From positions 86,534-150,533 of the forward strand of contig CAMVJU010000003.1 in NCBI GenBank assembly GCA_947167935.1: a DNA stretch of 64,000 nucleotides, in the 5' to 3' direction. The notes under the pieces were generated by a model, which saw nothing but the letters and a program-made list of their open reading frames with translations, had not been told where the DNA came from and did not search any database. Position numbers and translations under genes: made by a program. This DNA comes from an uncultured Prevotellaceae bacterium. GTDB lineage: Bacteria > Bacteroidota > Bacteroidia > Bacteroidales > Bacteroidaceae. Below, one piece after another: positions 33,126 to 41,451 of this stretch (position 1 is its first letter; every line of letters begins with the position of its first letter).

Positions 33126-33950
33126 TCAGTCTTCCACGTAGTCGGCCAGGCCTTCGGCTTCCTCGTCGGGGTCGGAGCTGCCAAGGTCCATCATCGTGCT
33201 GTAGTTGTCCTCGGTGATGTCGTCGTCGTTGGGCTCGCCAATCTCAACATCGTCCTCGTCGGGCTTGTTGTAGGTGTCCTCAATCTCAACATCCTCATCA
33301 TCGTTCTCCTCGTCGTCGCTGTAGGAGTTGAACTTCATGCGGGGCTTCTCGGCCTCGGGCTTTACCTTGGCGAAGATGGCCTCTACCCATGAACCCTTGG
33401 ACACTTCGAGCACGTCGTAGCCGTCGGCCACCTTTTTCTCGTAGAGGCCGCCCTTTTTGTGCAGACGGTCTTTGGGAAGGGTGGTGGTGGAGATGTCGAA
33501 GCCGCTCTCGATGATGTCCTTGATGCTCTGTGACAGCGAGTCCCAGCCGCCGCCGAAGTTGCGGTCGAGCACCTCGACGAGCTTGGCGGCCGAGATGTGG
33601 CGGATGTTCTCGTAGGTGAGGTCGGTGACGCGGCTGATGGGGCGTTTCTTGATGGCCCAGGTCACCTTCTGTGTGTCGTCGAGCTTTACCTGACCTACCT
33701 TGTAGCCCAGGTTCTCGTATTTCTTCACCTCCAGCTTTGATTCAGCGTTGACTTCCTCGATGGTGAAGGCCGAGCGGATGATGTCGATATAGTGGCGAAT
33801 GTTTTCCTTTACCTCGGCATCTTTCTCGGCGCTCTCGTAGAGGCGGAAGATGTCGTTTTCCTGAATGTCCCAGACGCTGCTCTTGGTGAGCGTTTTCAAT
33901 GTAATTGTCTTTTTCTCTGGCTGTTGACTCATAGACGTGTTTTCTTTCAT
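33126..33950 (-). CDS. Uncharacterised protein with a long acidic C-terminal tail
   Basis: This is a 274-residue protein without a signal peptide, and I do not recognise its family. The N-terminal 200 residues are mixed helical with basic patches ('KTITLKTLTKSSVWDIQEND', 'TWAIKKRPISRVTDL'). The last 70 residues are highly acidic and disordered ('DDEENDDEDVEIEDTYN'). Acidic tails of this kind occur in proteins that contact basic partners such as DNA-binding or ribosomal proteins, but no function is claimed. Met7 (33932, 'MSQQPEKK') is an alternative start. It is divergent from rarA, with well-formed promoters for both genes in the gap. Confidence 0.7.
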   Translation of the reverse strand: MKENTSMSQQPEKKTITLKTLTKSSVWDIQENDIFRLYESAEKDAEVKENIRHYIDIIRSAFTIEEVNAESKLEVKKYENLGYKVGQVKLDDTQKVTWAIKKRPISRVTDLTYENIRHISAAKLVEVLDRNFGGGWDSLSQSIKDIIESGFDISTTTLPKDRLHKKGGLYEKKVADGYDVLEVSKGSWVEAIFAKVKPEAEKPRMKFNSYSDDEENDDEDVEIEDTYNKPDEDDVEIGEPNDDDITEDNYSTMMDLGSSDPDEEAEGLADYVED

Positions 33951-33963
33951 TTGATTATGGCTG

Positions 33964-33994
33964 CAAAAATAAGCACTTTATTTCTTATTTACAA
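33964..33994 (-). promoter_or_regulatory. Bacteroidota promoter of the acidic-tailed gene
   Basis: On the minus strand TTG (33992-33994), a 20-nt spacer and TATTTTTG (33964-33971) match the consensus, 13 nt upstream of the first ATG. Confidence 0.65.
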
Positions 33995-34012
33995 GTTTTT
34001 TACGAATTATTT

Positions 34013-34043
34013 TTTGCCGATTGGATGAAATACTGTACCTTTG
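34013..34043 (+). promoter_or_regulatory. Bacteroidota promoter of rarA
   Basis: TTTG (34013-34016), a 19-nt spacer and TACCTTTG (34036-34043) match the consensus. This box lies inside the ORF-track extension and supports the start at 34063. Confidence 0.7.
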
Positions 34044-34062
34044 CTCCATAAATTATAAAAAG

Positions 34063-35325
34063 ATGTCACAGCCATTAGCAGAAAGACTGCGTCCGCGTAC
34101 CCTTGACGACTACATCGGGCAGAAGCACCTGGTGGGTGAAGGGGCCGTGCTCCGACGGATGATTGAGTCGGGACGCATCGCTTCGTTTATCCTCTGGGGA
34201 CCGCCGGGGGTGGGGAAGACCACGCTGGCGCAGATCATCGCACACCGTCTGGAGACGCCGTTCTATACGCTGAGTGCCGTGACCAGCGGCGTGAAGGACG
34301 TGCGCGACGTGATTGAGAAGGCGCAGAAGGGCCGCTTCTTCAACGAGGCATCGCCCATCCTCTTCATCGACGAGATTCACCGCTTCTCGAAGTCGCAGCA
34401 GGACTCGCTGCTCGGCGCTGTGGAGCGTGGCATCGTCACCCTGATTGGCGCCACGACGGAGAATCCCTCCTTCGAGGTGATCAGACCCTTGCTCTCACGC
34501 TGCCAGGTATATGTGCTGCAGCCGTTGGAGAAAGACGACCTGCTGGAGCTGCTGCATCGCGCCATCACCACCGACGTCATTCTGAAGGAGCGAAACATCG
34601 AGCTGAAGGAGACGGGAGCCCTGCTCCGCTATAGCGGCGGCGATGCACGCAAGCTGCTGAATATACTGGAGCTCGTAGTCGAGAATAATGTTGTCATCAC
34701 AGATCAGTTGGTGGAGGCTACTCTGCAGCAGAATCCGCTGGCCTACGACAAGGAGGGCGAGATGCACTACGACATCATCTCAGCCTTTATCAAGAGCATC
34801 CGCGGCAGCGACCCCGACGGCGCCCTTTACTGGATGGCCCGGATGATTGAGGGTGGGGAAGATCCGCAGTTCATCGCCCGCCGTATGGTCATCAGCGCCA
34901 GCGAGGATATCGGCCTGGCCAATCCCAACGCCCTGCTGCTGGCCAATGCCGCCTTCGATACGGTGATGAAGATAGGGTGGCCCGAGGCGCGTATCGCCCT
35001 GGCTGAGTGCTGCGTCTATCTGGCCACGTCGCCGAAGAGTAACTCGGCCTATCTGGCCATCGACGATGCCCTTGCCCATGTGCGTGAGACGGGTAATCTG
35101 CCTGTGCCGCTGCACCTGCGCAATGCACCCACGAAGCTGATGAAGCAGCTGGGCTATAGCGACGGCTACAAGTATCCGCACGATTTCCCCGGTCATTTCA
35201 CGCAGCAGCAGTATTTGCCCGACGAACTTGTGCAGCAGCGCTTTTGGCATGCACAACATTCGCCCGCAGAGCAGAAACTCCACGAGCGAATGATAAGCTA
35301 TTGGGGCGACCGCTTCAAGGACTGA
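34063..35325 (+). CDS. rarA: RarA/MgsA, replication-associated recombination AAA+ ATPase
   Basis: This is an AAA+ clamp-loader-like ATPase of 420 residues acting at stalled replication forks. The start at 34063 ('MSQPLAERLRPRTLDDYIGQ') is the conserved family start and follows a promoter; the ORF-track start at 34021 overlaps that promoter. It has Walker A 'GPPGVGKTT', Walker B 'FIDEIHRF', and the C-terminal tetramerisation region with 'ISASEDIGLANPNAL'. The length is normal. Its stop codon directly abuts the stop of the convergent pectate lyase gene, with no base between and no visible terminator. Confidence 0.93.
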   Translation: MSQPLAERLRPRTLDDYIGQKHLVGEGAVLRRMIESGRIASFILWGPPGVGKTTLAQIIAHRLETPFYTLSAVTSGVKDVRDVIEKAQKGRFFNEASPILFIDEIHRFSKSQQDSLLGAVERGIVTLIGATTENPSFEVIRPLLSRCQVYVLQPLEKDDLLELLHRAITTDVILKERNIELKETGALLRYSGGDARKLLNILELVVENNVVITDQLVEATLQQNPLAYDKEGEMHYDIISAFIKSIRGSDPDGALYWMARMIEGGEDPQFIARRMVISASEDIGLANPNALLLANAAFDTVMKIGWPEARIALAECCVYLATSPKSNSAYLAIDDALAHVRETGNLPVPLHLRNAPTKLMKQLGYSDGYKYPHDFPGHFTQQQYLPDELVQQRFWHAQHSPAEQKLHERMISYWGDRFKD

Positions 35326-37374
35326 CTAAAGCACCACGGCCTTGTGTCCGCCAATAATGTAAATGCCTTTCTTGGTGGTGGTTACATGGCGTCCGTCGAG
35401 TGAATAGACGGCGTTGTTGAATCGTATAATGTTTGTTTCGGAATTGTCAACCTGTATGATGCCGGTTGGCTGACTGACGTGCAATGTCAGTATGAGGCAT
35501 GTCTGACTTCCCTTCGGCGTAAAGGTGAAGGTGCCACTGAAAGGCTCTTCATAACTGATGCTGTGTGTGATGCTGCCGGGTGTGGCATCACGTGCGGGGA
35601 AAGGGTAGGCGTCGGCGTTGTAGGTCGTGCCGTTGACTTCGCTCAGATAGCTGCTGCCGCCATCGGCGTTGGCATAGCCGTAGAAATCAACGCTGGAAAA
35701 CTGAAGGCCGGCAGGCAGCGTGAGCTTGTACTGACGGTTGGCTGAGTATTTGATGGTGCCGTAGTTGCCGGTAGCGGGTGTGCCCGTCTGATTCATCTTG
35801 AAGCCGCCGCTGAACGTCCAGTCGCCGTTGGAAGTCTGGCCGCTGATGTCGTAGCTGCTATATTGCGACTCACCCACGTTGATGACCTTGCCCTGCGGCT
35901 CGCCGCCCTCGTTCTGGGCAGCGGTGATGTCGGCCACCAGCGAGTTGAGGTAAACCTCAAGCATGGTGTAGCCCTCGTCGTTGAGGGTGTTGCAGTCGTT
36001 TTTGTCGTTAGGATTCAGTCCGTTGGCCGTCTCCCACTCGTCGGGCATACCGTCGCCGTCGGTGTCGACGGGTGCCTCGGTGCTGTTCAGCGTGGGCCAG
36101 GCGCTCCAGTCGCTGCCGGCACCAGCAGGCTTGTTGTCGTCCTGCGTGTTGATAAAGCCGCTGCTCAGTCCGTTGCCTGTATGGCTGGCCTTGCCATTGC
36201 GGGTGTCGCTGATCATCATCTCATCGAAGCTATCGCGGCTTTTCGAGCAGCCCACATAGCTCAGCACACGTTCGTAAGCCTGAGCCGCCGTGTGAGTAGT
36301 GGTGTAGATGAAGGGCATGGGTTCGGTGAGACGGATGCTGTCGCGGGTGGCCTGTGTCCATGTGCCGTCGCAGTCGGAGGCGTTTACCTGCTGGATGATG
36401 CCGATATTCCAGTTGTCGGCGGTCACATCGCTATACTTCGAGTTGTAATTGCCCGTGACGTAGTATTTCCCCCACAGATGAAGGGCGGGAGCATAGGCCG
36501 GATACTCGGCCACATAGCTGTTGGTGCGGATGCCGATACCGGCTATACGCTTGCCTTTGTTATTGGTGGGTGAGCCCGGTCCGGGCTTATAGTAGTTGTT
36601 CACGATGTTTACCGTCATGCCCTCACCGCCGTAGCAACCATTGCTGCCCCAGTTGTAGATGACGTTGTTGCGCATGTCCATACGCTCGTCGAGCTGTGTG
36701 GTGGGACGCGGGCCGAGGCGCGGCGTACGCGAAGTGTGATGGGCGATGAGGTTGTGGTGGAACGAGGCACCGCTGCCGCCCCAGTTGCCGCCGTAGCCGT
36801 GGGCACCCTTCGAATGGCCGCTGTTGACAAGGCTCTGTGCCACGAGGCACCACTGTACGGTGGTGTTCTTGTTGCCGAGGACGGAGAGGCACTCGTCGAT
36901 GCTCCACGACACGGAGCAATGGTCAATCATCCAGTCCTGCTTGTCAAACCCACCGAAGCCGTCCCAGCCGTCGGCACCGTCTTTCTTCACATTCTTGTTG
37001 CCAAGACGGAAACGCATATAGCGCACGATGACGTTGTTGCCGCTGATGTTCACGGGATAGTCGGCGATGCAGATGCCGTCGCCAGGAGCTGTCTGGCCGG
37101 CAATGGTGGTATTGCTGGGGATGCTGAGCGATGACTCCAAGTGAATGGTGCCGCTGATGTCGAAGACAATGGTCTTCGCGCCTTGTTGCTGTAAGCACCA
37201 GCGCAACGACTGATAGCCGCTATCCTTGAGGTTCTTCACATGGAGCACCTTACCACCACGTCCACCAGTGACGTAGCGACCGAAACCCTCAGCACCAGGG
37301 AAGGCGGGTGTCAACTCTTGCGCCTGGAGGGTAAGTACCACGAAAAAGGTTAGGAAGGAAAGAATTATTTTCAT
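35326..37374 (-). CDS. Secreted pectate lyase (PL1-like) with C-terminal sorting tail
   Basis: This is a right-handed beta-helix lyase of about 682 residues. The start at 37374 ('MKIILSFLTFFVVLTLQAQ') gives a clean signal peptide. Typical Bacteroidota pectate lyase motifs are visible: 'FPGAEGFGRYVTGGRGG', 'DHCSVSWSIDECLS' and 'RTPRLGPRP', the last with the arginine expected to act as base. It cleaves de-esterified homogalacturonan by beta-elimination. After the helix come a calcium-type 'DTDGDGMPDEWE' motif, a beta-sandwich domain, and the shared tail 'YSLDGRHVTTTKKGIYI'. With the SusC/D pair it indicates pectin use. Confidence 0.88.
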   Translation of the reverse strand: MKIILSFLTFFVVLTLQAQELTPAFPGAEGFGRYVTGGRGGKVLHVKNLKDSGYQSLRWCLQQQGAKTIVFDISGTIHLESSLSIPSNTTIAGQTAPGDGICIADYPVNISGNNVIVRYMRFRLGNKNVKKDGADGWDGFGGFDKQDWMIDHCSVSWSIDECLSVLGNKNTTVQWCLVAQSLVNSGHSKGAHGYGGNWGGSGASFHHNLIAHHTSRTPRLGPRPTTQLDERMDMRNNVIYNWGSNGCYGGEGMTVNIVNNYYKPGPGSPTNNKGKRIAGIGIRTNSYVAEYPAYAPALHLWGKYYVTGNYNSKYSDVTADNWNIGIIQQVNASDCDGTWTQATRDSIRLTEPMPFIYTTTHTAAQAYERVLSYVGCSKSRDSFDEMMISDTRNGKASHTGNGLSSGFINTQDDNKPAGAGSDWSAWPTLNSTEAPVDTDGDGMPDEWETANGLNPNDKNDCNTLNDEGYTMLEVYLNSLVADITAAQNEGGEPQGKVINVGESQYSSYDISGQTSNGDWTFSGGFKMNQTGTPATGNYGTIKYSANRQYKLTLPAGLQFSSVDFYGYANADGGSSYLSEVNGTTYNADAYPFPARDATPGSITHSISYEEPFSGTFTFTPKGSQTCLILTLHVSQPTGIIQVDNSETNIIRFNNAVYSLDGRHVTTTKKGIYIIGGHKAVVL

Positions 37375-37424
37375 TTGTTTGTAGTTCGTGTGGGTGTCGT
37401 TATTGGCCCCCACTTGCCTTTTGT

Positions 37425-37461
37425 ATAAAAAACTCCCCGACGGCTCATTGCCGCCGGGGAG
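37425..37461 (-). terminator. Rho-independent terminator after the 1080-residue protein gene
   Basis: CTCCCCGACGGC and GCCGCCGGGGAG form a 12-bp stem (one wobble pair) with a 5-nt loop. On the minus strand it is followed by TTTTTTAT, a classic intrinsic terminator 29 nt past the stop. Confidence 0.85.
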
Positions 37462-37489
37462 CTGAATGTTGTGTTAGCTGTAAGAAGGA

Positions 37490-40400
37490 TTACTTCTGCA
37501 TCATCTTCTTACCGTTCTTAATGACAACGCCCTTGTAGTTGGCGTCCACCTTCTGACCAGCGAGGTTGTAGATAGCGCCGTTGAAGGCCTTCTCAGCAAC
37601 CATCGACTCGATACCAGAACCCTCTTTCTCGAATACCTGTACCTTGCTGATCTTCACAGTACCAACAAGCCAGCCCTGCTGCCACAGCACGTGAGCATCG
37701 TTGCCAGTAGTGGTAACACCCTGATAGTTGTCGAAAGCGAAGTCGTAAGCCTTAGTGGTCTGGCTGGCAGTAACGTCATAGACGTGCTGGTCGGCACCAT
37801 TCCAGGTACCCATGTTCACCTGAACCTGTCCGTCAACGGGGATGGTAGCGTAGAAGCGAACTACGTAGTCATGACCCTGAGTGACGTTGAACCAGTCGAG
37901 AGCGAAGAGCTGCAAATCCCAGATGTTTGCCTGCTTAACGGTGTTGGTCACAACAAGTGCACCATCTTCCACGTCATAGCTTGCTCCTTCGGGAACACCC
38001 ATGTTATAGTACGGATAACCGGTCTCGGTGGTCCAATCCTTCTCGGCAATAAGTTTACCGGGCTCAGCGGGTTCCTCAGAAGCGGGTCCGTAGTACTCCA
38101 GCTCGAAGTTATCCCAGATGCACCAAGTATCGGTGCGGGTACCCTTGACACCTACGGTGAGCTTGCCGTCAGTTACGATGACGGTGATGGGCTCCACTTG
38201 ATACTTGCCAGCGGTGAAGGAGTCGGAGAGCTTGTCCATACTTGTTCCACGGTCTTCTGCTTCCATGTCGATGAACTTAGAGGTAGCGTCGTTGGCGTAG
38301 ACAACGGGATAATCGGTGCCGTCATAAGCATCGGTGTAGTCAGTGAGGGCAGCCTGGGCATTCAGGATGTACTTGCCGTTGGGCACCTCGATAGTCTGGC
38401 TCAGTGTAAAGGCTGCTTGCCATGACTCTGCACATTTGTTCTCGTTCTTACCACCGCAGAGATTCTGGTTGCTGGCCTCCATAGTCCAAGCGCCCTGATT
38501 GCGGTTGTTGCGGTTGAAGTTCGGGTCGAGAATCAGGAAGGTAGCATCCATAGGATCCTCCTCAGTAGCTTCTGCGAGTCCGGCAACAGCCTGCTCATGA
38601 GATGCAATAACCCACATAGCCTTCTCGTCACCGGCAGGCAGGTTGCGTGCAAGCACAGTGTTTTCAGTGCCGTCCCAACCGTAGTAGTTGAGCGTATCGA
38701 CAGTGATGTAGTAAACATAGACGGGGTTGCCATCCATATCTTCGCCAAGTTCCTCACCCTTGATAATGTTCAAGGCTGCAGGAGTGCCATTGTCCATCCA
38801 CTCACCATTGAAGTAGTATTGTTCGCCACCATTGCTGGCCTGAGTCTCCATGAAGTAGGTGCCGTTCTCCTGCTTGTGAAGAATGACATACTCGGGATGC
38901 TTGACGAGCGAACCCTGGGTGCCCCAGCTGTTAGCGCAGCCCCATGCCATAGTGGTGCTCACGTTGACCAGATAGTACTTGCCGTCTGCAAAGTCAGCAA
39001 TGTCGAGTTCCTGAGGATTCTCAGCAGCGGGTGCAATCTCGATGCTGGATATCAGGATGTTGCCAGTGCCAGAATACTTCTGGAAGGTATAGGTGCCAGC
39101 ACCCAGACCGAACTCGATGATGTTGGCATCCTCGAAGAGCTTCAGGTCGGCAGCCTCAGCAAGCTCGACTACAATAGAGTCGTTGCCAGCCTGATCCTTA
39201 TAGGTGACTTCCATCATCTCCATGTGAGCATAGTTGGTGCCACTGACGTTGACATAGCACTTGCGGTCGTTGACCTGCGAGCCGTCCTCAGCATCTTCGG
39301 CATCAATGTTCTTACAAGAGTTCTTCGAGCAGATAACCTTCACGGTGACGGAGTCGCCCTCGGCTACCTGGAAGGTGATGTTGGTGTTGCTCATCTGGAT
39401 GTAGCGCTCATTGCCTGCGGGCACCTGATACTGCTCGTCCTTCAAAGCCTTGAAAGTCAGATCCTTCACGAAGAAGTCCATCTTGTCGGCGCTGATTTCA
39501 CCGTTCTCAATCGTATAGACCTCACCTGTGGTTGACGTGGCAGTAGCCTCCTCGTCAAGTACGACATCACCAGCAATTACTTGGATGGTCTTCTTTTCCT
39601 TGATGGGATTCAGCACATAGATGTCCTTTGTGGATTTCTTTGAGGTAAAGGTAGCATAGTCGCCATTGACAATCTTAGTGTATGCAGAGACAGTAGCAGA
39701 CTCAGTCAGAGTAGCTCCGTCGCCCTGTACTTCTTCACCATTCAAATCATAATAGTTTACACCATTCTGCTCTGCATAGGGAGTGATGATGGTAAATGAT
39801 GCACCGTCAACAGCAATTTCGGGAGCATCGAAAGAGAAGTCCACGATAGCCTCATTTTCGGCATCGGGCACAGCCATACCCATGACATAAGCCTGGAATT
39901 TCACGGTAGCAGATGCGTAGCACTTGATGGGGGCAGTGTACTTTTCGCTGGCAGCGCTGGGAGTTGAGCCGTCGGTGGTGTAGTACACATCGGTGGTAAC
40001 ACCGTAGGCCTCACGCGGTGAACAGGTTACTTCCTTGAACCATAGGCCGCCCTCGAAGGTCTGTGGACCTACCTTTACTGCGGGAGTACCAGGTGCCTCG
40101 TTGGCCTCAACGATAACATAGCTCAAAAACATGTCTCCATTCCAAGAACCGACCCAAAGAGTCATGTCATCGTCGACTGTGTACTCGAAGCGGAAACCGG
40201 CGTCGGTGGCAGGATGATTTTCATCGGGCTTCGGATTCAAGGCGTTGGCATCGGTACAGTCGTTCTTCGACTGAACGCCGCCTTCTCCACCTTTCCACAG
40301 CTTAGGAATACGGGCATCTTTACCAGTTTTGTTGTTGCCTTGGAGGAAGAAAATAAGCTTTGAACCGGCAGTAACCTTCATAACCATGATGTCCTGATTG

Positions 40401-40732
40401 TTCTTCAGACGCAAAGAGTTGTAATGATCCATGTTGTACTCCTGGCCATACTTGGCTGCGATCTCTGCTGTAACATGGTTGTCGTCAGCTTCATTGACAA
40501 CAGAAAGATTTGTCTTTCCCTTACCAGTAGACTTGTCATGTCCAGTGGGAGTGAAGAAGAAACCATTGCCATAGATAGAACCAGATGCAATCTTTTCTGT
40601 GCCGTTGTTGTTCCATTCGTCACATACCAGCACATAACTGTGTTTCAGTGGTACGAGGTCGTCCACTGATGCTGCACTCGACATGCTTGCGAAGCCTGCG
40701 AGTGCGCAGATTAGAGTAATGATTTTTTTCAT
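37490..40732 (-). CDS. Secreted 1080-residue beta-sandwich protein with chitobiase-C-like module and sorting tail
   Basis: The protein has a signal peptide ('IITLICALAGFASMSSA') and a series of beta-rich domains. Near residues 240-280 is a chitobiase/hexosaminidase C-terminal-like module ('VYYTTDGSTPSAASEKYTAP'). Regions around 750-890 and 920-1030 resemble carbohydrate-binding modules ('GTWNGADQHVYDVTA'). The last residues ('YNLAGQKVDANYKGVVI') match the shared tail. No catalytic domain is recognised, so a surface glycan-binding role is inferred from its place between the pectate lyase and SusD-side genes. It has its own promoter and terminator, so it is probably an independent transcript. 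Confidence 0.7.
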   Translation of the reverse strand: MKKIITLICALAGFASMSSAASVDDLVPLKHSYVLVCDEWNNNGTEKIASGSIYGNGFFFTPTGHDKSTGKGKTNLSVVNEADDNHVTAEIAAKYGQEYNMDHYNSLRLKNNQDIMVMKVTAGSKLIFFLQGNNKTGKDARIPKLWKGGEGGVQSKNDCTDANALNPKPDENHPATDAGFRFEYTVDDDMTLWVGSWNGDMFLSYVIVEANEAPGTPAVKVGPQTFEGGLWFKEVTCSPREAYGVTTDVYYTTDGSTPSAASEKYTAPIKCYASATVKFQAYVMGMAVPDAENEAIVDFSFDAPEIAVDGASFTIITPYAEQNGVNYYDLNGEEVQGDGATLTESATVSAYTKIVNGDYATFTSKKSTKDIYVLNPIKEKKTIQVIAGDVVLDEEATATSTTGEVYTIENGEISADKMDFFVKDLTFKALKDEQYQVPAGNERYIQMSNTNITFQVAEGDSVTVKVICSKNSCKNIDAEDAEDGSQVNDRKCYVNVSGTNYAHMEMMEVTYKDQAGNDSIVVELAEAADLKLFEDANIIEFGLGAGTYTFQKYSGTGNILISSIEIAPAAENPQELDIADFADGKYYLVNVSTTMAWGCANSWGTQGSLVKHPEYVILHKQENGTYFMETQASNGGEQYYFNGEWMDNGTPAALNIIKGEELGEDMDGNPVYVYYITVDTLNYYGWDGTENTVLARNLPAGDEKAMWVIASHEQAVAGLAEATEEDPMDATFLILDPNFNRNNRNQGAWTMEASNQNLCGGKNENKCAESWQAAFTLSQTIEVPNGKYILNAQAALTDYTDAYDGTDYPVVYANDATSKFIDMEAEDRGTSMDKLSDSFTAGKYQVEPITVIVTDGKLTVGVKGTRTDTWCIWDNFELEYYGPASEEPAEPGKLIAEKDWTTETGYPYYNMGVPEGASYDVEDGALVVTNTVKQANIWDLQLFALDWFNVTQGHDYVVRFYATIPVDGQVQVNMGTWNGADQHVYDVTASQTTKAYDFAFDNYQGVTTTGNDAHVLWQQGWLVGTVKISKVQVFEKEGSGIESMVAEKAFNGAIYNLAGQKVDANYKGVVIKNGKKMMQK

Positions 40733-40791
40733 AAGATAAAATCGTTAGTTAATAATTAGGTTGATAAAGATAGTTCTTGAAATAAACGATG

Positions 40792-40821
40792 CAAAGATAC
40801 GAAATAAATCGTAAGGTGCAA
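40792..40821 (-). promoter_or_regulatory. Bacteroidota promoter of the 1080-residue protein gene
   Basis: On the minus strand TTG (40819-40821), a 19-nt spacer and TATCTTTG (40792-40799) match the consensus, giving a leader of roughly 55 nt. Confidence 0.7.
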
Positions 40822-40852
40822 ACAAATCGTGTTAAAAATGTGTTATTTTTGA

Positions 40853-40878
40853 GGAGACGGCACAAAAGTACCGCCTCC
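40853..40878 (-). terminator. Terminator-like hairpin after the small lipoprotein gene
   Basis: GGAGACGG and CCGCCTCC pair with one wobble around a 10-nt loop, 8 nt past the stop of the small lipoprotein gene. The downstream run on the minus strand is A-rich, not T-rich, so support is moderate. Confidence 0.5.
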
Positions 40879-40886
40879 TTTCACAT

Positions 40887-41411
40887 TTATTGTCTTACCA
40901 AGTAGGTCTGTACGGGCGTATCACCAAAGTGCGCAATGGTGATAACCTCCTGCTTTCCACTGACAGCCACTCCGGTGAAAATGGCCGATTTTGAAACCTT
41001 GCCCTTGTCGTCGACGACGCGCTTGAGTATCTCGATTCTTCCGGTGGTGTTGGAATAACTGTACTCATAGTAGGGCAGGCTGGCGGTGTTTGACTCATCC
41101 ACCCAGGTGCCAGAGGTCTTTCCTTCGCTCATCTTCACAGCCACAGAGTCGGTCGATACAAAGGCAAGGCTTTCCACAAAACCCTGAATCTCTTCGCCGT
41201 AGGCATTGGTCTTCAGCCCAGTGCCACGTACCCATGTGGTGTTGGCAATGCTTTCGGGGTGGGCAATGCTGAGCGAGTCGGTGTAGCCGTTCACCCATGA
41301 CGGGTTATCGGTGTTGACGTCCTCGTACTCGTTGGCATCGCCGCAGGAGGTGAGACCGATAGCCAATAAACAATAACCAATAACCGTTGATATGCTGAAT
41401 ATCTTCTTCAT
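40887..41411 (-). CDS. Small lipoprotein of the SusC/D locus, function unknown
   Basis: This is a 174-residue lipoprotein (start at 41411, 'MKKIFSISTVIG'; the ORF-track start adds three residues). The lipobox is 'IGLTSC'. The mature part is beta-rich ('TWVRGTGLKTNAYGEE', 'KQEVITIAHFGD') and I do not recognise the family; a lipocalin-like or carbohydrate-binding fold is possible. It is the last gene after SusC, SusD and the DUF4957/5123-type lipoprotein on the same strand. The hydrophobic core of the signal peptide ('GYCLLAIG') is encoded by a 7-nt periodic repeat (TTATTGG type, 41361-41386). Confidence 0.65.
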   Translation of the reverse strand: MKKIFSISTVIGYCLLAIGLTSCGDANEYEDVNTDNPSWVNGYTDSLSIAHPESIANTTWVRGTGLKTNAYGEEIQGFVESLAFVSTDSVAVKMSEGKTSGTWVDESNTASLPYYEYSYSNTTGRIEILKRVVDDKGKVSKSAIFTGVAVSGKQEVITIAHFGDTPVQTYLVRQ

Positions 41412-41451
41412 TTTTGACAATTCGTTAAATTCGTAGTCTTATAATTGGCTT

